From JAAFHB01 sp942493325 (lineage in GTDB: Bacteria; Bacteroidota; Bacteroidia; Bacteroidales; Prolixibacteraceae), in contig OW818689.1 of assembly GCA_942493325.1 (NCBI GenBank), positions 4,588,001 through 4,652,000 of the forward strand: a stretch of DNA of 64,000 nt, written 5' to 3'. Numbering within the stretch: position 1 is the first letter of the stretch; each line of letters starts with the position of its first letter. A program made the position numbers and the translations under genes. Below are positions 28,511-35,887 of the stretch, piece after piece. The notes under the pieces are model-generated. The model was not told the DNA's origin. It was given only the letters and a program-made list of their open reading frames with translations, and did no database searches.

Positions 28511-28798
28511 ATGGCTACTGTACGACGTTTGAAAAAGGAGATTCAGTTTATGTCATCGCAATTAATTGGTGATTGCATTGACTTTCTTGAAACATTTGAG
28601 GACAAAAAGGACACTACGGTATTGTCGATCATTGAAGAAGCCGTTTTGCTCAATAATACCATTCTCGACCGTGCCTGTCATCCCGATGGAAAAGACAATC
28701 CAAAGCTGGTAAAACAACACTATCGCAAATTAAAAGCTGATTTTATCAAAGGTCTTGACCAGGCATACGGCAAACTTGAAAGCCTGATAAAAAAATAA
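28511..28798 (+). CDS. Small conserved protein of unknown function
   Basis: The protein has 95 residues from the ATG at 28511 (MATVRRLKKEIQFM); the frame extends to an ATG at 28484 but those residues look like leader. It is all-helical and charged (DCIDFLETFEDKKDT, KADFIKGLDQAYGKLESLIKK), without signal or membrane segments. Similar small proteins are found in Bacteroidetes genomes, without a known function. It is followed by a clear terminator. Confidence 0.75.
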   Translation: MATVRRLKKEIQFMSSQLIGDCIDFLETFEDKKDTTVLSIIEEAVLLNNTILDRACHPDGKDNPKLVKQHYRKLKADFIKGLDQAYGKLESLIKK

Positions 28799-28824
28799 CA
28801 GGAATATTAGAATCTTTTGAATAG

Positions 28825-28859
28825 CCCTGACCCGTGAATTTAACGTGTCAGGGTTTTTT
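28825..28859 (+). terminator. Intrinsic terminator
   Basis: CCCTGAC at 28825-28831 pairs with GTCAGGG at 28847-28853, directly followed by six T. It ends the plus-strand run before convergent mntP. Confidence 0.85.
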
Positions 28860-28891
28860 AATGATCTGTACTTCTGATGTCATTTTCCTAT

Positions 28892-29461
28892 TCACACCAG
28901 AACAGTATGCTGCATTAAAATATTTATCCCGATCCCGACCAGGATAATGCCACCCAGAAGTTCGACTTTAGCACCAAAAGCGCAACCCACATCTTTACCA
29001 ATACGAATACCCAACATTGCGAAAAAGAAGGTAACAGCACCGATGATCAGCGCTCCTCCAAAGATGCTGCTGCCTGATGCCAGCGCATAGGAGAAACCAA
29101 CTACCAGTGCATCGATACTTGTAGCTATCGACAGGGTGATAATATGTTTCCATGAATAGAGGTCCTGCTGATTAGCCTGATTATCGTCATCCATAAAACT
29201 TTCCACTATCATTTTTCCGCCAAGAAACAGGAGCAGCAGAAACGCGATCCAGTGATCAAAATTTTCTACATATTCTTTGACTTCGGTACCCATAAACCAT
29301 CCGGCTACAGGCAATACACCCTGGAAAAAGGCGAGTGAAAATGAAATTGTCGCAGCGTGCCGGAAGGAAATTTTCTGCTCAGCCAGACCGCATCCGATCG
29401 AAACAGCAAAACTATCCATCGAAAGGCCAATGGCAAGTATGAAAATGGTGAGAATATCCAT
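28892..29461 (-). CDS. mntP: Manganese efflux pump MntP
   Basis: MntP exports Mn(II) across the inner membrane. The 189-residue protein has six hydrophobic helices in two homologous halves. The family Asp motifs are present: LSMDSFAVSIGCGL near the N-terminus and ATSIDALVVGFSYAL at about 113-127. A conserved WIAFLLLLFLGGKMIVES helix and a short acidic loop (DDDNQANQQD) lie between the halves. It appears to be a single-gene unit. No yybP-type Mn riboswitch was recognised upstream. Confidence 0.93.
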   Translation of the reverse strand: MDILTIFILAIGLSMDSFAVSIGCGLAEQKISFRHAATISFSLAFFQGVLPVAGWFMGTEVKEYVENFDHWIAFLLLLFLGGKMIVESFMDDDNQANQQDLYSWKHIITLSIATSIDALVVGFSYALASGSSIFGGALIIGAVTFFFAMLGIRIGKDVGCAFGAKVELLGGIILVGIGINILMQHTVLV

Positions 29462-29615
29462 GACAAATTAAAAGTGGCAAAGATAAAATTCTTATGTGAA
29501 AAGCGACCCCCGTTTATCCGGGATATTTAAAGGATTATCGGCAGGATTTTAGCAGAAGAATTTAAAGAAGCAGGGAATGATAACAGGAAAAAAAGAACAG
29601 GTTTCCGGAAAACGG

Positions 29616-29655
29616 AAAAGAGACTGTTCCCTGAACTTCAGGGACAGCCTCTTTT
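29616..29655 (-). terminator. Intrinsic terminator of groES-groEL
   Basis: A long interrupted stem links AAAAGAG (29616-29622) with CTCTTTT (29649-29655), and TCCCTGAA (28-35 in the same block) with TTCAGGGA. It lies 46 bases beyond the groEL stop on the minus strand. The T-tract is moderate. Confidence 0.7.
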
Positions 29656-29700
29656 GCAATTTCAGCCATTTTGGGCTGATATATATAATGGTTAAGCGGA

Positions 29701-31338
29701 TTACATCATTCCACCCATTCCGCCACCCATTCCGCCCTGAGGCATCATAGCTGGTTTGTCTTCTTTCTCTTCAACAAGGACACACTCAGTAGTCAGGAAC
29801 ATGCCTGCAATCGAAGCAGCATTTTCCAATGCAACACGGGTTACCTTGGCAGGGTCAATTACACCACCTTCGAAAAGATTCTGGAAAATGTCAAGACGGG
29901 CATTGTATCCGTAGTCATCTTTACCTTCCTTTATTTTCTGTACTATTACAGCACCTTCAAGACCGGCATTGAGTACAATCTGACGAGTAGGCTCTTCGAT
30001 TGCGCGTTTCACGATTTCAATACCTGTAGTTTCGTCTTCATTATCGCCAACCATGCCGTCCAGGACAGCAATTGCACGGAGATAAGCGACACCACCACCG
30101 GGAACAATACCTTCCTCAACAGCTGCGCGTGTTGCATGAAGAGCATCATCAACACGGTCTTTTTTCTCTTTCATTTCAACTTCTGACGAAGCGCCAACAT
30201 ACAAAACAGCGACTCCACCCGAAAGTTTAGCCAGACGTTCCTGTAATTTTTCACGATCGTAATCAGAAGTGGTTGTTTCGATCTGTTTTTTGATCTGAGA
30301 TACACGGGCAGAAATATTAGCAGCATCGCCGCCACCATTCACGATCGTTGTGGTATCCTTGTTAACTGTTACTTTCTCGGCATGACCTAACATATCGAGG
30401 GTTGTGTCTTCAAGTTTCATACCCTTTTCCTCGGTAATTACTGTTCCGCCTGTAAGGATAGCCAGATCTTCAAGCATTTCTTTACGACGATCACCAAATC
30501 CAGGAGCTTTAACGGCACAAACTTTCAAACCGGCACGAAGACGGTTCACGACAAGAGTAGCAAGCGCTTCACCTTCGATATCTTCAGAGATAATCATCAA
30601 AGGACGGCCCGACTGATGAGTAACTTCGAGAATCGGGACCAATTCCTTCATTGACCCGATTTTCTTATCGTGAATCAAAATGAAAGGATTTTCCATTTCT
30701 GTAGCCATCTTTTCAGTATCGGTTACAAAATAAGGAGAAATATATCCGCGGTCGAATTGCATACCTTCAACAAGGTCTACATAAGTTTCAGTTCCCTTAG
30801 CTTCTTCAACTGTGATAACACCTTCTTTATGAACTTTTTCCATAGCCTCGGCGATCAGTTTACCGATTTCAGCATCATTATTGGCCGCAATACGTGCAAC
30901 CTGCTCGATTTTGCTGTAATCATCACCAACAGTTACAGATTGATTCTTAATGCTTTCAACAACTTTAAGAACTGCTTTGTCAATGCCGCGTTTCAAATCC
31001 ATTGGATTGGCACCTGCGGTAACATTTTTCAAACCTACATTTATGATCGATTGTGCAAGAACAGTCGCGGTAGTTGTACCATCACCTGCGTCGTCACTTG
31101 TTTTGGAGGCAACTTCTTTTACAAGATGAGCACCCATATTTTCAAATGCATCCGAAAGTTCGATCTCCTTTGCAACGGTTACACCATCCTTGGTAACCTG
31201 AGGTGCACCAAATTTCTTTTCGATAATAACATTGCGGCCTTTAGGACCCAAAGTTACCTTTACAGCATCCGCAAGTTTGTCAACTCCCTTTTTAAGCCTT
31301 TCACGGGCTTCAATATTAAATTTAATGTCTTTTGCCAT
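29701..31338 (-). CDS. groEL: Chaperonin GroEL
   Basis: GroEL forms the 14-mer ATP-driven folding chamber in the cytosol. Hallmarks are VTLGPKGRNVIIEKKFGAP, DGTTTATVLAQ (nucleotide binding), the VAAVEEGIVPGGGVAYL segment and the C-terminal GGMGGGMGGMM tail. Length 545 is standard. It lies 38 bases behind groES on the same strand. Confidence 0.98.
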   Translation of the reverse strand: MAKDIKFNIEARERLKKGVDKLADAVKVTLGPKGRNVIIEKKFGAPQVTKDGVTVAKEIELSDAFENMGAHLVKEVASKTSDDAGDGTTTATVLAQSIINVGLKNVTAGANPMDLKRGIDKAVLKVVESIKNQSVTVGDDYSKIEQVARIAANNDAEIGKLIAEAMEKVHKEGVITVEEAKGTETYVDLVEGMQFDRGYISPYFVTDTEKMATEMENPFILIHDKKIGSMKELVPILEVTHQSGRPLMIISEDIEGEALATLVVNRLRAGLKVCAVKAPGFGDRRKEMLEDLAILTGGTVITEEKGMKLEDTTLDMLGHAEKVTVNKDTTTIVNGGGDAANISARVSQIKKQIETTTSDYDREKLQERLAKLSGGVAVLYVGASSEVEMKEKKDRVDDALHATRAAVEEGIVPGGGVAYLRAIAVLDGMVGDNEDETTGIEIVKRAIEEPTRQIVLNAGLEGAVIVQKIKEGKDDYGYNARLDIFQNLFEGGVIDPAKVTRVALENAASIAGMFLTTECVLVEEKEDKPAMMPQGGMGGGMGGMM

Positions 31339-31376
31339 TGTTTGATGATTTTAATAGATATCAATAAATTAGTCAA

Positions 31377-31655
31377 TTAAGCGATAAAAAGAACATCTGA
31401 TTGCGCAATCAAAAGATAGTCATTGCCATCAATGGTAATTTCTGTACCCGCATATTTTCCGTAATATACAGTATCACCCACCTTTACTTCAACTGTTTCA
31501 TCTTTTTTGGCGATTCCCACAAGTACTACCTTACCTACGAGGGGTTTTTCTTTCGCTGAGTCAGGGATGATAATGCCACCTGCTGTTTTTGTAACTGCTT
31601 GCTGCGGCTCTACTAATACTTTGCCGGCAAGGATCTTTCCTTTAATTTCTGCCAT
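31377..31655 (-). CDS. groES: Co-chaperonin GroES
   Basis: GroES caps the GroEL chamber. The 92-residue protein shows the start of the fold (KILAGKVLVEP), the mobile loop region (QQAVTKTAGGIIIPDSAKEKP), GKVVLVG and VGDTVYYGKYAGTEI. It is the first gene of the groESL operon. No CIRCE-type inverted repeat was found upstream; regulation is not evident from the sequence. Confidence 0.97.
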   Translation of the reverse strand: MAEIKGKILAGKVLVEPQQAVTKTAGGIIIPDSAKEKPLVGKVVLVGIAKKDETVEVKVGDTVYYGKYAGTEITIDGNDYLLIAQSDVLFIA

Positions 31656-32011
31656 TTCAAATTTTATTTATAATTAGACAATAGTTTATCGATGTAACGC
31701 ATTCTTATCAGAAAATATGCCAAAACCCTGAGCGACCTGTTTTGTCCTGACACCACGCTGATTTAAAAAAAATCAGGCTTGCACAAGACATTATTTAAAG
31801 CCAGTAAATTGAAATACAATATCTTAGAAATTATATGCCACTGACATTCAACGCTGACAACATGACATTAAATCATCCGGATGGCAGTCATAAGCACAAA
31901 AGCCCGGTCCGTCAGTTGACAGATCAGGCTTTTATTAATATCAATCTTAAATTAAATTCAACAACTCAGGCCCTGACAAAAAAGTCAGTATCCCGAATGC
32001 TGATTCTAAAT
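31656..32011. other. Intergenic region between groES and secG
   Basis: It contains the groES upstream region and the secG terminator (31898-31933). An open frame of 62 codons on the plus strand (31835-32023) overlaps this terminator and the secG end and is not considered a gene. Confidence 0.5.
31898..31933 (-). terminator. Intrinsic terminator after secG
   Basis: AAAAGCC at 31898-31904 and GGCTTTT at 31927-31933 form the stem base around an inner imperfect hairpin (GTCAGTTGAC region). Read on the minus strand it ends in GGGCTTTT, downstream of secG. The symmetric ends would also work on the plus strand. Confidence 0.65.
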
Positions 32012-32338
32012 CTATTTTGTTGAATCACGTACTGCCTGCGGGAAATTGGGAACCTGACTCGGATCCTGAACCTGCTGGATCTGCTCTTCAATGGCAGATT
32101 TCTGTGTTTCGGCCGTTCTTGGAAGGAAGGCCGTGGCTGTAATGGAGAGAACAACCAGCGCAATAGCCAGAATCCAGGTGGCCTTCTCCAAAAAATCCGT
32201 GGTACGGCGAACACCCATCACCTGATTTGAACTGGAGAATGATGAGGCCAGACCACCACCTTTTGAGTTCTGTACCAGTACCAGTAGAATCAGTATGGCA
32301 CAAACAATAAAAATTATGACGATAATAAATGAGTACAT
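32012..32338 (-). CDS. secG: Preprotein translocase subunit SecG
   Basis: SecG is a small inner-membrane subunit that assists the SecYEG channel. Two membrane segments (IVIIFIVCAILILLVLVQ and ATWILAIALVVLSITATAFL) flank the signature QNSKGGGLASSFSSSNQVMG. The C-terminus extends by about 35 polar residues (TAETQKSAIEEQIQQVQD), common in Bacteroidetes. It is the last gene of the sigma-54 activator-lptE-TPR-secG run, 5 bases behind the TPR gene. Confidence 0.93.
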   Translation of the reverse strand: MYSFIIVIIFIVCAILILLVLVQNSKGGGLASSFSSSNQVMGVRRTTDFLEKATWILAIALVVLSITATAFLPRTAETQKSAIEEQIQQVQDPSQVPNFPQAVRDSTK

Positions 32339-32343
32339 TGAAA

Positions 32344-33165
32344 TTATTTATTAAGTAGATTTGTAACTTCTTCAATTTGCCGCGCAAAATAAACACTTTT
32401 TTCGGGATATTTCAAACTTAATTTTTGAAAAGCTGTGATTGCCTTCTGGTAGAGCCCCTGTTTAACGTATATACGCGCCAACGTTTCGGTAATATATTCA
32501 TCGCTTTCACCATTATTATCAAGCATTTTATTTATTTTTTCGGTAATGCCTGAACTCTCCGACTGCTTAACATTAAAGGCAGGATTATCTTTAATAAACC
32601 GGTCAATCAGGTTCGCTTTCTGTTCCGGCTCATTTAATTTTTCCTTCCTGGTCACCTCCTGGCTGCTATCTTTAGCCAAATCCGGCTGTGGTTTTTCAGT
32701 TTCATTTTCGATCCCCCCGAGCATATATGTAGTGTCGGAGAGCTCAAAATTAAGCAAATCGGCATGCTCTTTTCCGGCCGTATCTTTCACCCGTGTAAAC
32801 GGTTCACCATGCGCTTTTATTGTTGCTGTAGGATCATCAGACAATTCAATGGAAGCGGTATTGTCGCGGATTGAAACCACATCGATTTCGAGCGAAGGAT
32901 CGGGTATACGTTTTTTTTCCGGTGCCGGATTTAAAAGATGATAAAGAACTGTGCGGTCAGTGGCAAACACAGCACAGGTTTTAAGCTGTGCCGCGAACCT
33001 GAAATTATTTTCCCTCTGCAAATTGCGTACGTAAAGAAGGTGAGCCGTCTGAAAGTAGGGGTATTCATCCAGAATTTCCCGAAGTTCTCCCAACGTCCGC
33101 TCATTGAGCAGGGAAGGATCCTCGAGGCATCGCAGCAATTGATCACGGGTCATCGACATAAGCAA
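32344..33165 (-). CDS. Tetratricopeptide-like protein of unknown function
   Basis: The 273-residue protein begins with a helical domain (LLRCLEDPSLLNERTLGELREILDEYPYFQTAHLLYVRNL), has a polar, probably disordered middle (about 80-205), and ends in a TPR-like pair (ETLARIYVKQGLYQKAITAFQKLSLKYPEKSVYFARQIEEV). No signal peptide is seen. From memory, this family sits between lptE and secG in many Bacteroidetes. Role unknown; the TPR suggests protein binding, perhaps in envelope biogenesis (inference). ATGs at 33165, 33159 and 33153 are alternatives. Confidence 0.82.
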   Translation of the reverse strand: MLMSMTRDQLLRCLEDPSLLNERTLGELREILDEYPYFQTAHLLYVRNLQRENNFRFAAQLKTCAVFATDRTVLYHLLNPAPEKKRIPDPSLEIDVVSIRDNTASIELSDDPTATIKAHGEPFTRVKDTAGKEHADLLNFELSDTTYMLGGIENETEKPQPDLAKDSSQEVTRKEKLNEPEQKANLIDRFIKDNPAFNVKQSESSGITEKINKMLDNNGESDEYITETLARIYVKQGLYQKAITAFQKLSLKYPEKSVYFARQIEEVTNLLNK

Positions 33166-33195
33166 GCATCTTTTAGAATTACCATTCAGGCAAAA

Positions 33196-33732
33196 TTACC
33201 AATTCGCAACCGATTTATTAAAGATATCTTCAACCAACTGCTCGACGATTACATCGACAGCATCGTTTTCAACATCATTTAATGATCGTGTACTCTCCCA
33301 ATCGTAATAAGCCGAAAAAGATGTATTAAAATCCTGTTCATGATCCTTATTATTTGTGAACACTACCTTAACTGAAACTGTCAGACGGTTCATTGAGGCG
33401 AAATCCCTCCCCTGCTCACTCTGCTGAATGGATAAAGGCCGTACTTCATAACCGGTTATTTCACCCGAGAATTCAAGATCGCCCTGTTCGCGTTCCATGG
33501 ATAATCCCGTTTCGTTCACAAACTTATCCTTCATCTCTTCGGTAAAGGTCTGGCTCAACATTGGATTTACCACGCGTGCACGGTTTGTGAAAAAGTCGAT
33601 AAATACAGTTTTTACTTCCGGAGAAATTGATGCGCCCGTAAAGGAATAACCAATTTTACAGGAATTTACAATAACAGCCATCGCTATTATGCCAGTAAAA
33701 AAAATAAGAAGTTTAATAGTATGTTTTGCCAT
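33196..33732 (-). CDS. lptE: LPS-assembly lipoprotein LptE
   Basis: LptE is the outer-membrane lipoprotein that plugs the LptD barrel for LPS export. The 178-residue protein has a lipoprotein signal ending IVNSC (Cys25) followed by KIGYSFTGASISPEVKTVFIDFF, the typical family opening. GDLEFSGEITGYEVRPLS and ARVVNPMLSQTFTEEMKDKF follow. It is separated by three bases from the upstream activator gene. Confidence 0.92.
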   Translation of the reverse strand: MAKHTIKLLIFFTGIIAMAVIVNSCKIGYSFTGASISPEVKTVFIDFFTNRARVVNPMLSQTFTEEMKDKFVNETGLSMEREQGDLEFSGEITGYEVRPLSIQQSEQGRDFASMNRLTVSVKVVFTNNKDHEQDFNTSFSAYYDWESTRSLNDVENDAVDVIVEQLVEDIFNKSVANW

Positions 33733-33735
33733 TAT

Positions 33736-34971
33736 TTATCCGATTTTGTATTCTTTGATTTTCCGGTAAAGTGTCCGTTCCGAAATACCAAGCTCACGTG
33801 CGGCCAGTTTTCGCTTTCCGCTATGTTTATCAAGCGATTTTCTGATCATCTCTACCTCTTTGTCTTCCAGTGAAAGGGATTCTTCAACAAACTCCTCAGT
33901 ATCCTGGATATTATCCCTGCCGGAACTCTTTAAAACCACCGGTCCTGCAAAGGGAGCCTGCACTGAATTATAATCGTTGGCAGTTTCATGAAAATATTTC
34001 CTGATTAACTGGGTCTCCTCATCATGAATTTTTGCAGGTTGACCATCCTGCATCAGTTCATGAACCAGTTTCTTAAGGTCGTTCATATCCTTCTTCATAT
34101 CAAAAAGGATTTTATACAGTATTTCACGCTCACTTGTGAAGGTCTTTTCGTCCAGCCCTTTATTGTATAATGCAGGCAAAATTCCAAGGTTCTCTGCCGG
34201 GATGTAATGCTGCAGATCATCTGCCGTTATTTCCCTCGAAGTTTGAATAATGGATATTTGCTCCGTAATATTTTTTAATTGCCTTACATTTCCGGGCCAG
34301 CGATAACTGAGCATTACCTTGTTAGCATCCTCCATAAGCCTGATGGGTGGCATTTTGTATTTCTCGGCAAAATCGGAGGCGAATTTCCGGAATAACAACA
34401 ACACGTCACCCTCGCGCTCACGAAGCGGCGGAATCTTGATCGGAACTGTATTCAGCCTGTAATACAGGTCTTCACGAAATTGACCTTCCATAATTGATTT
34501 TGTCAGATCGACGTTGGTGGCTGCAATAACCCGAACATTGGTCTTCTGAACCTGGGAGGAACCCACCCTGATAAATTCGCCCGACTCCAACACCCGCAAC
34601 AGCCTTACCTGGGTTGAAACAGGAAGTTCACCAATCTCATCCAGGAAAAGGGTGCCTCCGTCAGTAACTTCAAAGTAACCTTTACGATCGGTTAACGCGC
34701 CTGTAAAAGAACCCTTTTCGTGTCCGAATAATTCTGAGTCAATCGTTCCTTCAGGAATCGCGCCACAATTGATGGCAATGTATTTACCGTGTTTGCGATG
34801 CGAAAAGCTATGAATGATCTGGGGAAACGACTCCTTCCCTACACCGCTTTCACCACTGATCAGCACCGACAGATCGGTCGGAGCGACCTGGATAGCTACT
34901 TCGATGGCACGATTTAATTCGGGTGCATTTCCAATAATTCCAAACCGTTGTTTTATTTCCTGAATATCCAT
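33736..34971 (-). CDS. Sigma-54-dependent transcriptional activator without receiver domain
   Basis: This bacterial enhancer-binding protein uses ATP hydrolysis to open sigma-54 promoters. The AAA+ domain starts almost at once: Walker A GESGVGKE at 40-47, the sigma-54 contact loop GSFTGA at 87-92 (GAFTGA variant), Walker B GGTLFLDEIGE at about 106-115, and the sensor region YYRLNTVPIKIPPLRER. The C-terminus holds a Fis-type helix-turn-helix (KRKLAARELGISERTLYRKIKEY). No N-terminal receiver, GAF or PAS domain is present, so activity must be controlled in another way. It heads the lptE-TPR-secG run, an arrangement conserved in Bacteroidetes. Confidence 0.94.
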   Translation of the reverse strand: MDIQEIKQRFGIIGNAPELNRAIEVAIQVAPTDLSVLISGESGVGKESFPQIIHSFSHRKHGKYIAINCGAIPEGTIDSELFGHEKGSFTGALTDRKGYFEVTDGGTLFLDEIGELPVSTQVRLLRVLESGEFIRVGSSQVQKTNVRVIAATNVDLTKSIMEGQFREDLYYRLNTVPIKIPPLREREGDVLLLFRKFASDFAEKYKMPPIRLMEDANKVMLSYRWPGNVRQLKNITEQISIIQTSREITADDLQHYIPAENLGILPALYNKGLDEKTFTSEREILYKILFDMKKDMNDLKKLVHELMQDGQPAKIHDEETQLIRKYFHETANDYNSVQAPFAGPVVLKSSGRDNIQDTEEFVEESLSLEDKEVEMIRKSLDKHSGKRKLAARELGISERTLYRKIKEYKIG

Positions 34972-35016
34972 AATACAGACACAAAATTTTGGATTACAAA
35001 TTTATAATTAATCCGC

Positions 35017-35024
35017 TACTTTTG
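35017..35024 (+). promoter_or_regulatory. Candidate -7 box of kdsB
   Basis: TACTTTTG is an exact TAnnTTTG match, 23 bases before the ATG at 35048. A TTTG at 34988-34991 is 25 bases upstream, longer than the usual spacing. Confidence 0.35.
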
Positions 35025-35047
35025 GAAGGAATTATAACTTCAAAGAA

Positions 35048-35812
35048 ATGAACTTTATTGGAATAATACCCTCACGCTATGAATCAACCCGTTTCCCGGG
35101 TAAACCACTGGCAGATATTTGCGGCAAAACGATGATCCAACGTGTTTATGAACAGGCTTCAAAAGGGATGGATGAGGTTTGGGTGGCTACGGATGACGAA
35201 CGAATCGTGGAGGCTGTTCGCGGATTTGGAGGAAATGTGGTAATGACCTCCCAGGATCACCGCAGTGGCACTGACCGCTGCGCAGAAGCAGCATTGAAAG
35301 CCTCTGAAATTACTGGCAAAATTTATGATGTGGTCGTTAATATCCAGGGCGATGAGCCATTTATGCAACCTTATGAAATTACCCTGATTATGGAATGCTT
35401 CACCGGATCGCCAGCCACTCAGATCGCCACCTTAATACAGCCGATTCTTAAAAACGAGGATATATTCAGGCCCGATATGGTCAAGGTAATACTCGACAAT
35501 GAAAACAATGCAATATATTTTAGCCGCTCACCCATTCCACATATTTTCGGGGTCGATCAATCACAATGGCTCGATAAATATCCGTTTTATGGCCATGTCG
35601 GTCTTTACGCTTATCGTTTCGACACGCTTCAGACTTTGGCAACCCTAAAAGAAACTCTCATTGAAAAAGTTGAGTCACTGGAGCAATTACGCTGGCTTGA
35701 GAATGGATTCAGAATTAAAACCAATATCACCGATTCAGACAATTTTGGAATTGATACCCCTGAAGATCTTGAACAGGCGATTGCAGGAGGAATTGAGAAG
35801 TACTACCTTTAG
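35048..35812 (+). CDS. kdsB: 3-deoxy-manno-octulosonate cytidylyltransferase
   Basis: KdsB activates Kdo with CTP for lipid A/LPS core synthesis in the cytosol. The N-terminal nucleotide-binding motif IIPSRYESTRFPGKPLADICGKTMIQRVY is complete. VWVATDDERI, SGTDRCAEA, VNIQGDEPF and YFSRSPIP follow, all family motifs in order. Length 254 is normal. It is divergent from the sigma-54 activator/lptE cluster, so two LPS functions share one intergenic region. Confidence 0.97.
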   Translation: MNFIGIIPSRYESTRFPGKPLADICGKTMIQRVYEQASKGMDEVWVATDDERIVEAVRGFGGNVVMTSQDHRSGTDRCAEAALKASEITGKIYDVVVNIQGDEPFMQPYEITLIMECFTGSPATQIATLIQPILKNEDIFRPDMVKVILDNENNAIYFSRSPIPHIFGVDQSQWLDKYPFYGHVGLYAYRFDTLQTLATLKETLIEKVESLEQLRWLENGFRIKTNITDSDNFGIDTPEDLEQAIAGGIEKYYL

Positions 35813-35848
35813 CTTCATCCTTTTAAACTAAATGTCCGGATACTTTGC

Positions 35849-35856
35849 TAATTTTG
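35849..35856 (+). promoter_or_regulatory. Candidate -7 box of glgB-kinase operon
   Basis: TAATTTTG (exact TAnnTTTG), 32 bases before the glgB ATG. A second related box TACTTTG lies just upstream at 35841. No clear -33 box. Confidence 0.3.
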
Positions 35857-35887
35857 TGATAGAACCGCTCTGATAAATACTTTCGAT

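Noticed and set aside
30670..31380. 236-codon plus-strand frame opposite groEL
   Set aside because: Long antisense frames opposite groEL are common shadows caused by codon usage; the peptide has no features.
31835..32023. 62-codon plus-strand frame between groES and secG
   Set aside because: It overlaps the secG terminator and the secG 3' end, and the peptide has no recognisable feature.
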